From Kitasatospora sp. SolWspMP-SS2h (GTDB taxonomy: Bacteria > Actinomycetota > Actinomycetes > Streptomycetales > Streptomycetaceae), in contig NZ_QLLT01000006.1 in NCBI RefSeq assembly GCF_003259315.1, positions 62,001-126,000 on the forward strand: a stretch of DNA of 64,000 nucleotides. The letters are read 5' to 3'. Of this stretch, positions 8,173 through 17,494 are shown in pieces (the stretch's first letter is position 1; every line of letters begins with the position of its first letter). A program made the position numbers and the translations under genes. Under the pieces are notes generated by a model that was not told the DNA's origin, ran no database searches, and saw only the letters and a list, made by a program, of their open reading frames with translations.

Positions 8173-8961
8173 ATGAGCGACGGAATCATGAAGCGTATGG
8201 GGCTGATCTTCCGCTCCAAGGCGAACAAGGCCTTGGACCGGGCGGAGGACCCGCGCGAAACGCTCGACTACTCCTACCAGAAGCAGCTGGAACTGCTGCA
8301 GAAGGTGCGCAGGGGCGTCGCCGACGTGGCCACCTCCCGCAAGCGCCTGGAGCTCCAGCTGACCCAGCTCCAGCAGCAGTCCTCCAAGTACGAGGACCAG
8401 GGCCGCAAGGCGCTGTCCCTCGGCCGCGAGGACCTGGCCCGCGAGGCGCTCAGCCGCAAGGCCAACCTGCAGTCCCAGATCACCGACCTGGAGACGCAGT
8501 ACCAGGCCCTGCAGGGGGAGGAGGAGAAGCTCACCTTGGCCTCCCAGCGCCTCCAGGCCAAGGTGGACGCCTTCCGCACCAAGAAGGAGACCATCAAGGC
8601 CACCTACACCGCCGCCCAGGCGCAGACCCGGATCGCCGAGTCCTTCTCCGGCATCTCCGAGGAGATGGGCGACGTCGGCCTGGCGATCCAGCGCGCGGAG
8701 GACAAGACCGCGCAGATGCAGGCCCGGGCGGGCGCGATCGACGAGCTGCTGGCCTCCGGCGCGCTCGACGACGCCAGCGGCCTCGGCCGCAAGGACGACA
8801 TCGAGGCCGAGCTGGAGCGGGTGGCCGGCGGCAGCGACGTCGAGCTGGAGCTGGCCCGGATGAAGGCCGAGCTGACCGGCGGCACCCCCGCCGCCCAGCC
8901 GCAGGCGATCGAGCAGGGGAAGAACGACACCCCGCCGCCCACCATCAACTACAACAAGTGA
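8173..8961 (+). CDS. pspA: PspA/IM30 family membrane-stress protein
   Basis: Peripheral inner-membrane protein that protects the membrane and limits proton leakage under envelope stress, forming ESCRT-III-like helical assemblies. The 262-aa product is nearly all charged helix and coiled coil (about residues 30-215), with the family opening MKRMGLIFRSKANKALDRAEDP and RETLDYSYQKQLELLQKVR. ATG 8173 is used because of the CGAGG upstream; a second in-frame ATG five codons later is also possible. The C-terminal 30 residues are a flexible Pro/Gln tail. Followed by its partner gene after 26 nt. Confidence 0.95.
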   Translation: MSDGIMKRMGLIFRSKANKALDRAEDPRETLDYSYQKQLELLQKVRRGVADVATSRKRLELQLTQLQQQSSKYEDQGRKALSLGREDLAREALSRKANLQSQITDLETQYQALQGEEEKLTLASQRLQAKVDAFRTKKETIKATYTAAQAQTRIAESFSGISEEMGDVGLAIQRAEDKTAQMQARAGAIDELLASGALDDASGLGRKDDIEAELERVAGGSDVELELARMKAELTGGTPAAQPQAIEQGKNDTPPPTINYNK

Positions 8962-8987
8962 GCCGGTAGCAGGGGAGACGCACCAGC

Positions 8988-9281
8988 ATGATCATGCGGG
9001 TCTTGGGTGAGGGGCAGTTCGAGGTCGCCGAGGGCGACCTGAACCGGCTGAACCGGCTGGACGACGAGCTGCTCCAGGCCGTCGAGGCGGGCGACGAGGC
9101 GGCCTTCAGGGCGGCGCTGGGCAGCCTGCTCGCGGCCGTCCGGGAGGTCGGCACGCCGCTCGCGCCGGAGTCGCTGGAGCCGTCGGACCTGATCCTGCCG
9201 GACGCCGAGGCGTCCCTGGAGCAGGTCCGCGAGCTGCTGCGGGACGAGGGCGACGGCCTGATCCCCGGCCTCCCGGAGTAG
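8988..9281 (+). CDS. PspA-associated protein PspAA
   Basis: A 97-aa acidic protein (MIMRVLGEGQFEVAEG, then EPSDLILPDAEASLEQV) matching the small PspAA family that accompanies pspA in actinobacteria. Probably helical, without signal peptide or membrane segment. GGGGAG precedes the ATG; an in-frame ATG two codons later could also serve. It is co-transcribed with pspA and followed by a strong terminator. A regulatory or assembly role for PspA is inferred from context. Confidence 0.85.
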   Translation: MIMRVLGEGQFEVAEGDLNRLNRLDDELLQAVEAGDEAAFRAALGSLLAAVREVGTPLAPESLEPSDLILPDAEASLEQVRELLRDEGDGLIPGLPE

Positions 9282-9300
9282 TTCGGGCGCCACACGTGAC

Positions 9301-9338
9301 GAGAGGGCGGGCACCCCGGAAGGGGTGCCCGCCCTCTC
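9301..9338. terminator. Terminator for pspA-pspAA
   Basis: A 17-bp perfect stem (9301-9317 with 9322-9338) closed by a GGAA loop lies 19 nt after the pspAA stop. nadA converges from the other side, so it can act in both directions. A GC-rich tandem repeat built on CCCGGGGACGAG fills 9358-9411. Confidence 0.85.
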
Positions 9339-9415
9339 CCGTCCGACTCCCGTCCGAGCCCGAGCCCGGGGACGAGCCCGGGGACGAGCCCGAGCCCGGG
9401 GACGAGGGCGAATCG

Positions 9416-10597
9416 TTACGGCAGGGCCAGCATCCGGTCCAGCGCGGCCTTGGCGTGCTTCTCGGTCTCGGCGTCCACCGTGATCACGTTCGGCACCCGG
9501 CCCTCGACCAGCGACTCCAGCGCCCAGACCAGGTGCGGCAGGTCGATCCGGTTCATGGTCGAGCAGAAGCACACGGTGCGGTCGAGGAAGACGACCTCCT
9601 TGTCCGGGTGCGCCTTGGCCAGCCGGCGGACCAGGTTCAGCTCGGTGCCGATCGCCCACTTCGAGCCGGGCTCGGCGGCGTCCAGCGCCTTGATGATGTA
9701 CTCGGTCGAGCCCACCATGTCGGCGGCGGTGACCACCTCGTGCCGGCACTCCGGGTGCACCAGCACGGTCACGCCGGGGATCCGCGCCCGGACCTCGTCC
9801 ACCGACTCCACGCTGAACCGGCCGTGCACCGAGCAGTGGCCGCGCCACAGGATCATCTTCGCGTCCCGCAGCTGCTCGGCGGTCAGGCCGCCGTTGGGCT
9901 TGTGCGGGTTGTAGAGCACGCAGTCGTCCAGCGAGAGACCCATCTGCAGCACCGCGGTGTTGCGGCCCAGGTGCTGGTCCGGCAGGAAGAGCACCTTCTC
10001 CCCCTGCTCGAAGGCCCACTCCAGGGCCCGCTCCGCGTTGGAGGAGGTGCAGATGGTGCCGCCGTGCTTGCCGGTGAACGCCTTGATGTCGGCCGAGGAG
10101 TTCATGTACGAGACCGGCACGGTGACGTCCGCGACGCCCGCCTCGGTCAGCACGTCCCAGCACTCTGCGACCTGCTCGGCGGTGGCCATGTCGGCCATCG
10201 AGCAGCCGGCCGCGAGGTCCGGCAGGACGACCCGCTGGCGGTCGGAGGTGAGGATGTCCGCGGACTCGGCCATGAAGTGCACGCCGCAGAACACGATGTA
10301 CTCGGCCTCCGGGCGGGCCGCCGCGTCCCGGGCCAGCTTGAAGGAGTCGCCGGTGACGTCGGCGAACTCGATGACCTCGTCGCGCTGGTAGTGGTGGCCC
10401 AGGATGAAGACCCGGTCGCCGAGCTTCTCCTTCGCGGCGCGGGCGCGCGCCACCAGGTCGGGGTCGGAGGCGGCGGGCAGGTCGCCGGGGCACTCCACGC
10501 CGCGCTCGCTGTTCGGGTCGGCCTCCCGGCCGAGCAGCAGCAGGGCGAGCGGCGAAGGGGTGGGGTCCACGCCGTAGGTTTCGGTGGTGGTGGTCAC
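9416..10597 (-). CDS. nadA: Quinolinate synthase (NadA)
   Basis: Cytosolic [4Fe-4S] enzyme condensing iminoaspartate with dihydroxyacetone phosphate to quinolinate, in de novo NAD synthesis. The 393-aa length fits the long NadA class. Cluster cysteines are visible in VFCGVHFMAESA (about residue 104), WRGHCSVHGRF and TVCFCSTMNRI; GHHYQRDEV and NSSADIKAF are conserved active-site segments. GTG 10597 has a GGAGG 14 nt upstream. No nadB or nadC is adjacent, so the rest of the pathway is elsewhere. The promoter region contains an unusual set of repeats (10638-10717). Confidence 0.95.
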   Translation of the reverse strand: MTTTTETYGVDPTPSPLALLLLGREADPNSERGVECPGDLPAASDPDLVARARAAKEKLGDRVFILGHHYQRDEVIEFADVTGDSFKLARDAAARPEAEYIVFCGVHFMAESADILTSDRQRVVLPDLAAGCSMADMATAEQVAECWDVLTEAGVADVTVPVSYMNSSADIKAFTGKHGGTICTSSNAERALEWAFEQGEKVLFLPDQHLGRNTAVLQMGLSLDDCVLYNPHKPNGGLTAEQLRDAKMILWRGHCSVHGRFSVESVDEVRARIPGVTVLVHPECRHEVVTAADMVGSTEYIIKALDAAEPGSKWAIGTELNLVRRLAKAHPDKEVVFLDRTVCFCSTMNRIDLPHLVWALESLVEGRVPNVITVDAETEKHAKAALDRMLALP

Positions 10598-10637
10598 GGG
10601 CGGCTGCCCTCCAGGTGCGGCCGGATTGACACCAGCC

Positions 10638-10717
10638 TTCTCGTCTATCTGACGCTATCTATGATAACCGGTTCTCGTCAGCCTGACGATGGCCGTTCTG
10701 TCGATGTGACGAGAACC
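10638..10717. promoter_or_regulatory. Repeat-rich control region between nadA and the oxidoreductase gene
   Basis: Three related elements occur in 80 nt. TTCTCGTC-N3-CTGACG is present as a direct repeat at 10638 and 10672. A third copy is inverted, ending in TGACGAGAACC at 10707-10717, and pairs perfectly with GGTTCTCGTCA at 10670-10680 (11-bp arms, 26-nt spacer). The segment between is unusually AT-rich (TATCTATGATAACC) and probably holds a promoter. The arrangement suggests a dimeric repressor controlling one or both divergent genes. I do not recognise the regulator. Confidence 0.6.
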
Positions 10718-10778
10718 GCTCACCAGGATGGATGCTTCCGGCGCGAGGACCCGCCGCACCGGCGGTTGGCTGGGAGGC

Positions 10779-11705
10779 ATGAAGGCAATCGTGATCAACC
10801 GCTACGGCGGCCCCGACGTGGTCGAGTACACCGAGCTCCCCGACCCGAAGGTCGGCCCCGACACCGTACTCGTCCGCACCCGAGCGGTCGGCGTCAACCC
10901 CGTCGACTGGAAGATCCGCGAGGGGCACCTCGACGGCGTCCTCGACTCCCACTTCCCACTGGTCATGGGCTTCGACCTGGCCGGCACCGTCCAGGCCGTC
11001 GGCGGCGCCGTCACCGAGTACGCCCCCGGCGACGAGGTGATCGGCTACGTCCGCAAGGACGTCGTCGAGAGCGGCACCTACGCCGAACTCGTCGCCGCCC
11101 CCGTCCGCACCCTGGCCCGCAAACCCGCCGCCCTCGACTGGGCCGAGGCCGGCGGCCTGCCGCTGGCCGGGCTCACCGCCCAGCAGGCCCTGGTCGGGGC
11201 GCTCGGGCTGCGCCGCGGCGAGACCGTGCTGATCCACGCCGCGGCCGGCGGCGTCGGCTCGATCGCCTGCCAGGTCGCCACCGCCCTCGGCGCCCGGGTC
11301 ATCGGCACCGCCGGGGAGCACAACCACACCTTCCTGCGCGGCCTGGGCGTCGAACCCGTCGAGTACGGCCCCGGCCTCGCCGACCGGGTCCGCGCGCTGG
11401 CCCCCGAGGGCGTCGACGCCGCACTCGACCTGATCGGCGGCGACGCCGTCGAGACCTCCCTCGGGCTGGTCGAGGACCCCGCCCGGATCGCCTCCACGGT
11501 CGACTACACCGTCACCGCCCGCGGCGGCCGCTACGTCTTCACCCGCCCCGACCACGACGACCTCACCGCCGTCGCCCGGCTCGCCGAGGAGGGCCTGCTC
11601 ACCGTCCCGGTGGCCTCCACCTTCCCGCTCGCCCAGGCCGCCTCCGCCCAGGCCCTCAACGCCGAGGGCCGCACCCGCGGCAAGATCGTCCTGCTGGTGG
11701 ACTGA
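10779..11705 (+). CDS. Zinc-independent quinone oxidoreductase-like MDR protein
   Basis: Medium-chain dehydrogenase/reductase of the NADPH:quinone oxidoreductase type. The N-terminal GroES-like domain begins MKAIVINRYGGPDVV. The Rossmann domain has AAAGGVGSIACQVA for NADPH and lacks the catalytic zinc cysteines of alcohol dehydrogenases. It is 308 aa from ATG 10779, the canonical family start, although GGGAGG lies only 1 nt before it. ATG 10728 in the same frame is an alternative that would add 17 residues. It is divergent from nadA. Physiological substrate unknown. Confidence 0.85.
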   Translation: MKAIVINRYGGPDVVEYTELPDPKVGPDTVLVRTRAVGVNPVDWKIREGHLDGVLDSHFPLVMGFDLAGTVQAVGGAVTEYAPGDEVIGYVRKDVVESGTYAELVAAPVRTLARKPAALDWAEAGGLPLAGLTAQQALVGALGLRRGETVLIHAAAGGVGSIACQVATALGARVIGTAGEHNHTFLRGLGVEPVEYGPGLADRVRALAPEGVDAALDLIGGDAVETSLGLVEDPARIASTVDYTVTARGGRYVFTRPDHDDLTAVARLAEEGLLTVPVASTFPLAQAASAQALNAEGRTRGKIVLLVD

Positions 11706-11793
11706 CCCGGTCCGGCCGTCCGCGACAATGGGCTCCGCAGAGCCGTCCCCCCACGGCTCACCACCCTCACCCGCACCACCGTGGAGCCCCGCC

Positions 11794-12270
11794 ATGAGCA
11801 CCCACCGGCCGCCCGACCTCGGGCCCGTCCGGCCGGACGGGCCGGCCCTCGACGACACCGACCGCCTGCTGCTCGAACACCTCAGCCGCGACGGCCGCGC
11901 CTCCTACGCCGAGATCGGACTGCTCACCAACCTCTCCGCCACCGCCGTCCGCCGCCGGATCGACCGGCTGCGGGCGCGCGGCGCGGTCCGCGGCTTCACC
12001 GTCGTCCTCGACCCCGCCCTGCTCGGCTGGCGCACCGAGGCCTTCGTCGAGGTCTACTGCCGCCCCCGCACCTCGCCCGAGGAACTGCTCGCCTCGCTGC
12101 GCCAGTTCCCCGAGGTCGCCGCCGCCTGGACGGTCACCGGCGACCCCGACGCCCTGGTCCACCTGCGCGCCGCCGACACCCGCCACCTGGAAGCCGTCAT
12201 CGAGCGCATCCGCAAGGAGCCCGGCGTCCAGCGCAGCCGCTCCTCCGTCGTCCTCTCCCAGCTCATCTGA
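11794..12270 (+). CDS. Lrp/AsnC family transcriptional regulator
   Basis: A 158-aa regulator. The N-terminal winged-helix domain (LDDTDRLLLEHLSRDGRASYAEIG, recognition helix in NLSATAVRRRIDRL) is followed by a RAM ligand-binding domain (TEAFVEVYCRP to RSSVVLSQLI). Family members bind amino acids and act as octamers. It sits 136 nt upstream of a PLP-dependent decarboxylase on the same strand, with an inverted repeat between them, so local control of amino-acid metabolism is likely. ATG 11794 follows GTGGAG. Confidence 0.92.
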   Translation: MSTHRPPDLGPVRPDGPALDDTDRLLLEHLSRDGRASYAEIGLLTNLSATAVRRRIDRLRARGAVRGFTVVLDPALLGWRTEAFVEVYCRPRTSPEELLASLRQFPEVAAAWTVTGDPDALVHLRAADTRHLEAVIERIRKEPGVQRSRSSVVLSQLI

Positions 12271-12276
12271 CGCAGC

Positions 12277-12310
12277 TTTCCTGCGCGCCCCCGCCCGAAC
12301 ACGCAGGAAA
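12277..12310. promoter_or_regulatory. Inverted repeat between lrp-like gene and decarboxylase
   Basis: TTTCCTGCG (12277-12285) and CGCAGGAAA (12302-12310) form a perfect 9-bp inverted repeat with a 16-nt GC-rich spacer. A third half-site, CGCAG, lies at 12271-12275. It may be an operator for the adjacent Lrp protein or a loose terminator hairpin of that gene. Confidence 0.5.
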
Positions 12311-12406
12311 CCGGCCCCGGACGGCCGCGTTCCGACGCGCGCCCGCCCACCCCCGCTGCCTACGCTGATCACGCCCCCAGCACCGCCCGCAGCGAAGAGG
12401 ACACCC

Positions 12407-13789
12407 GTGTACGCAGCCCCCGACCGCATGCACAAGCCGGACAACGAGCTGGTCGACCTCGTCTTCGACTACATGCGCGAACGCCTGCAGTACGACCCCG
12501 TCCCGCTCGACCACCCCGGCGACGGCACCCACCTGCGCCAGGCCCTCGCCGGACTGCTGAACGACCACGGCAACGCCCCCGCCGACGTGCTCAAGCTCTA
12601 CGACCACGAGCTCTCCCGCGCCGTCATCTCCGCCGACAGCCCGCGCTACCTCTCCTTCATCCCCTGCGCCCCCACCAAGGCCGCGCTGCTCTTCGACATG
12701 GTGGTCTCCTGCGCCTCCCTCCAGGGCATCTCCTGGCTGGAGGCGGCCGGCGCGATCGCCGCCGAGAACCAGGTGCTGCGCCTGATAGCGGACCGGGCCG
12801 GCCTCCCCGCGAGCGCCGGCGGCACCTTCGTCTCCGGCGGCTCGGCCGGCAACCTCTCCGCGCTGGTCGTCGCCCGCGACACCGCCCGCCGCCGGCTGGC
12901 CCGGAAGAACGAGCACGGTGGCCCCGAGGCCCGGCTCCGGATCGCCGTCGCCGACCAGGTGCACTCCTCGGTCAAGAACACCTTCAACATCATCGGCGTC
13001 GAGGCCTTCCCCGTCCCCGCCGTCGACCGCCGCCTCACCGGCCCCGCCCTGCGCGCCGCCCTCGACGCCGACCCGCACCCCGAGACCGTCATCGCCGTGG
13101 TCGGCACCGCCGGCACCACCAACGAGGGCATCGTCGACGACCTCGCCGGCATCGCCGAGGTCGCCCGCGAGCGCGGCCTCTGGTTCCACGTCGACGGCGC
13201 CTACGGCGGCGCCGGCCTCTTCGCCCCCTCCGTCCGCGCGCGCTACGACGGCATCGAGCACGCCGACAGCTTCGTCGTCGACCCGCACAAGTGGCTGTTC
13301 GCCCCGTTCGACTGCGCCGCCCTGCTCTACCGCGAACCGCGCCTGGCCCGCGCCGTCCACACCCAGGACGCCTCCTACCTCGACGTCCTGCACACCGAGG
13401 GCGACGAGTGGAACCCCACCGACTACGCCTACCACCTCACCCGCCGCGCCCGCGGCCTCCCGCTCTGGTTCTCGCTCGCCGTCCACGGCGTCCAGGCCTA
13501 CACCGACGCCATCGAGGCCGGCCTGCGCCTCGCCCGCGACACCGCGCGGCTCATCCGCGACAGCGAGCACCTCGAACTGCTCCACGACCCCCAGCTCTCC
13601 GCCGTCTGCTTCCGCCGCAAGGGCTGGACCCACGACGACTACTACCGCTGGTCCCGGCAGCTCCTCGCCGACCAGGTCGGCTTCGTCACCCCCACCGGCT
13701 GGGACGGCGAGACGGTCGCCCGCTTCGCCTTCCTGCACCCGGGCACGACGACGGAGATGGTCGAGGAGATCCTCGCCACGATGGAGTGA
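12407..13789 (+). CDS. Group II PLP-dependent amino-acid decarboxylase
   Basis: A 460-aa enzyme of the aromatic-L-amino-acid / diaminobutyrate / glutamate decarboxylase fold. PLP-binding features are VSGGSAGNLSALV (phosphate loop), FHVDGAYGG (Asp that pairs with the pyridine nitrogen) and VVDPHKWLF (Schiff-base lysine). The GTG start at 12407 follows a GAAGAGGA site. Residues that would fix the substrate cannot be read with certainty. The Lrp-type gene upstream suggests regulation by an amino acid. Nearest known activities are decarboxylation of aromatic amino acids or 2,4-diaminobutyrate. Confidence 0.88.
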   Translation: MYAAPDRMHKPDNELVDLVFDYMRERLQYDPVPLDHPGDGTHLRQALAGLLNDHGNAPADVLKLYDHELSRAVISADSPRYLSFIPCAPTKAALLFDMVVSCASLQGISWLEAAGAIAAENQVLRLIADRAGLPASAGGTFVSGGSAGNLSALVVARDTARRRLARKNEHGGPEARLRIAVADQVHSSVKNTFNIIGVEAFPVPAVDRRLTGPALRAALDADPHPETVIAVVGTAGTTNEGIVDDLAGIAEVARERGLWFHVDGAYGGAGLFAPSVRARYDGIEHADSFVVDPHKWLFAPFDCAALLYREPRLARAVHTQDASYLDVLHTEGDEWNPTDYAYHLTRRARGLPLWFSLAVHGVQAYTDAIEAGLRLARDTARLIRDSEHLELLHDPQLSAVCFRRKGWTHDDYYRWSRQLLADQVGFVTPTGWDGETVARFAFLHPGTTTEMVEEILATME

Positions 13790-13805
13790 GCGGGCCCGCG
13801 GGCGC

Positions 13806-14687
13806 CTACAGGTAGCCGCCGTTGGGGACGTACGGCATCGGCGGGCGCATCCCGCGCAGGCCGAGGTAGCCGCGGGTGGACAGCGACAGGCCCAGGTCCA
13901 GGCCCACGTCGACGGCCCACTCCTGCTCGGCGGTCAGGAAGGAGACGCTCGCCTCCGTCCCCGCCGGGACGCGGGCCAGCGCCTCGCGCAGCAGCCGGAC
14001 CGCGATCCGCTTGGAGGTCGCCGCGACCAGCTGCACGTCGCCGCCGTCCCGGTAGCAGTAGCCCGTCCCGGCCAGGGTGTCCGCGACCAGCAGCTCCTCA
14101 AAGTGCGCCAGCATGAACGGGTGGTCCGGGCCGTGCGCCGCGCCGCGCACCCGGCGGTCGACCGAGTCCAGCAGGTGCAGGTGCGTCGGGTTGCCCGCGT
14201 GCACCGGGATGTCGCCCGGGTCCAGCAGCCGCTCCCGGTCCACCCGCCCGGTCAGCCGCATCGTCGGGTGCAGGGTGAACCCGGCCCGCCGGTAGCGCCG
14301 GGCCGCCGCCGGCGACGGCGAGGCGCACAGCATGCCGCGCAGGCAGCCCCGCCCGTACGCGGTGGCCCGCTCCAGCAGCAGCCGCCCCACCCCCCGCCCC
14401 TGCGCGGTGGGGAGCACGACGAACAGCGCCAGCACCCACACCCCCTCCCGGCGCAGCGACAGCGCCGCCCCGACCGCCTCGCCGTCCTGCTCGGCGATCC
14501 AGCACCCCTCCGGGTCGGTGACCGCCAGGTGGCGGGTGCGGGCCGGGCCGCGGACCCGGCGGCGCCCGTCCGCCGGTGTGTCCGGATCGTCGGGCGGCCG
14601 GTCGTCCAGGTCGCGGAAGGCCGCCCGGGCGATCCGGTCCACGGCCTCGGCGTCCTGCGCGGTGTCCCTGAGCTGACGAATGATCAC
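13806..14687 (-). CDS. GNAT family N-acetyltransferase
   Basis: A 293-aa protein with the acetyl-CoA pyrophosphate-binding motif in AQGRGVGRLLLERA (about residues 93-106), preceded by the beta strand WVLALFVVLP. It is longer than a single GNAT domain; the C-terminal ~130 residues (DVQLVAATSKRIAVRLL onward) look like a second, degenerate GNAT-like half. The GTG start is MIIRQLRDTAQDAEAV. It converges on the decarboxylase with a 16-nt gap. Substrate unknown. Confidence 0.8.
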   Translation of the reverse strand: MIIRQLRDTAQDAEAVDRIARAAFRDLDDRPPDDPDTPADGRRRVRGPARTRHLAVTDPEGCWIAEQDGEAVGAALSLRREGVWVLALFVVLPTAQGRGVGRLLLERATAYGRGCLRGMLCASPSPAAARRYRRAGFTLHPTMRLTGRVDRERLLDPGDIPVHAGNPTHLHLLDSVDRRVRGAAHGPDHPFMLAHFEELLVADTLAGTGYCYRDGGDVQLVAATSKRIAVRLLREALARVPAGTEASVSFLTAEQEWAVDVGLDLGLSLSTRGYLGLRGMRPPMPYVPNGGYL

Positions 14688-14893
14688 CCGTCACATCCTG
14701 CTGCGCCCGGTGCGCGGGCGGTAGCGGTTTGCCGAAGCGGGCGGTGACCCGCCGGGCCCGGTGTGCGAGCATGGGGGGCGTGGGGGAGTGGGCGACGAAA
14801 AATGTCCCCCGAACGCACCACCTTCCGGAAATGAATCCGGGAGGCCGCTGGTTGGCACTGGCGGATCACAGTCGTCACAGACCGGGAGTAAGC

Positions 14894-15247
14894 ATGACCG
14901 TCCAGGACGAGACCACCGTCGAGAGTGGCATCCTCCTCACCGACGCCGCCGCGGGCAAGGTCAAGGGCCTGCTGGAGCAGGAAGGCCGCGACGACCTCGC
15001 GCTGCGCGTCGCCGTGCAGCCCGGCGGCTGCTCGGGCCTGCGCTACCAGCTGTTCTTCGACGAGCGTTCGCTCGACGGCGACGTCGTCAAGGACTTCAAC
15101 GGCGTCAAGGTCGTCACCGACCGGATGAGCGCCCCCTACCTGGGCGGCGCCACCGTCGACTTCGTGGACACCATCGAGAAGCAGGGCTTCACGATCGACA
15201 ACCCGAACGCCACCGGCTCCTGCGCCTGCGGCGACTCGTTCAGCTAG
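14894..15247 (+). CDS. erpA: HesB/IscA/ErpA-type iron-sulfur carrier
   Basis: A-type carrier delivering Fe-S clusters to apoproteins. The 117-aa protein has the three invariant cysteines, one in QPGGCSGLRYQL and two in the C-terminal SCACGDSF. Many Fe-S users lie nearby (NadA, Rieske QcrA), but linkage is not operonic. ATG 14894 follows GGGAGTAAGC. Upstream 14780-14890 carries the promoter; a strong terminator follows. Confidence 0.93.
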   Translation: MTVQDETTVESGILLTDAAAGKVKGLLEQEGRDDLALRVAVQPGGCSGLRYQLFFDERSLDGDVVKDFNGVKVVTDRMSAPYLGGATVDFVDTIEKQGFTIDNPNATGSCACGDSFS

Positions 15248-15277
15248 GCCCCGCGCCGAGGCCCGGCACGCACCCGC

Positions 15278-15314
15278 CGAGGGCGGCTCCCCCAGCACGG
15301 GGGAGCCGCCCTCG
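15278..15314. terminator. Bidirectional terminator after erpA
   Basis: A 16-bp stem (15278-15293 with 15299-15314) and AGCAC loop lies between the convergent erpA and lipoprotein genes, 30 nt from each stop codon. Confidence 0.85.
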
Positions 15315-15343
15315 CGGCGTTCCGGAAGCGGCCGGGCGGTCCC

Positions 15344-15952
15344 TCAGCGCGGGTCGCCGCCCGCGACGCCGCTCTGCACGGGCACCTGCTCGCCCGTCGC
15401 GGTGTCCACCACGCCGCCGCCGGTCATCGGCCCGGGCAGGGTGACGGTCGCCTGCTGCTCCTTGACCAGCTGCGGGCACGCCTTGCCCGGCTCCGCGGTC
15501 TGGGTGACCACCACCCGCAGCTTCACCACCGGCGGGGCGGCCTCCTCGACCCGGACCCCGTACCTGTCGCAGATCCCGGCGGTGAAGAACACCGTCAGCT
15601 GGGTCGGGCCGTCCTGCCGGTACCCGGTCGCGGGGATCTTCACGGCGGTCGGCGGGCGCTCGCCGACGGCTATCCCCGGCGTGGTCGGCTGGGCCGCCGA
15701 GGGCTGCGGGCTGGCGCTCGCCGACGGGCTCGCCGGGGCGGAGGCGGACGCCGAGCCGGGGTCGCTGCTCGCGGACGGGCTCGCACTCGACGAGGCAGTG
15801 GCGGTGGCGCTGACGGGGGCCGTGGCGGCGGGCGAACCCGAGCCGCCGCACGCGGTCAGCAGGCCGGCCGCGAGGGCCGCGCCGAACAGCGCGGCGGCGG
15901 CCCGGCGCGGGTGCGGGGCCTTGGTGGGGACGGCTGCGGTGCTCTCGTCCAT
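15344..15952 (-). CDS. Putative lipoprotein, function unknown
   Basis: A 202-aa secreted lipoprotein. The N-terminus has basic residues, a hydrophobic core and the lipobox LLTAC. A ~55-residue Ser/Ala/Pro linker spans the cell-wall zone. It ends in a compact ~100-aa domain with two cysteines (GICDRYG and GKACPQLV) that could form a disulfide. I do not recognise the domain. The ATG at 15952 begins MDESTAAVPT. Transcription probably starts in the gap to the small gene at 16059. Confidence 0.75.
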   Translation of the reverse strand: MDESTAAVPTKAPHPRRAAAALFGAALAAGLLTACGGSGSPAATAPVSATATASSSASPSASSDPGSASASAPASPSASASPQPSAAQPTTPGIAVGERPPTAVKIPATGYRQDGPTQLTVFFTAGICDRYGVRVEEAAPPVVKLRVVVTQTAEPGKACPQLVKEQQATVTLPGPMTGGGVVDTATGEQVPVQSGVAGGDPR

Positions 15953-16012
15953 GATCTGCGTTCCTCCCGAGGGTCGTGCGGCGCCGCGGTGAGCGGTACC
16001 GCGCCGGTTTGA

Positions 16013-17458
<1,446 letters not shown>

Positions 17459-17494
17459 GCCGGACCGGGCCCGGCCCGCCCGCCGGGCCCGCCG

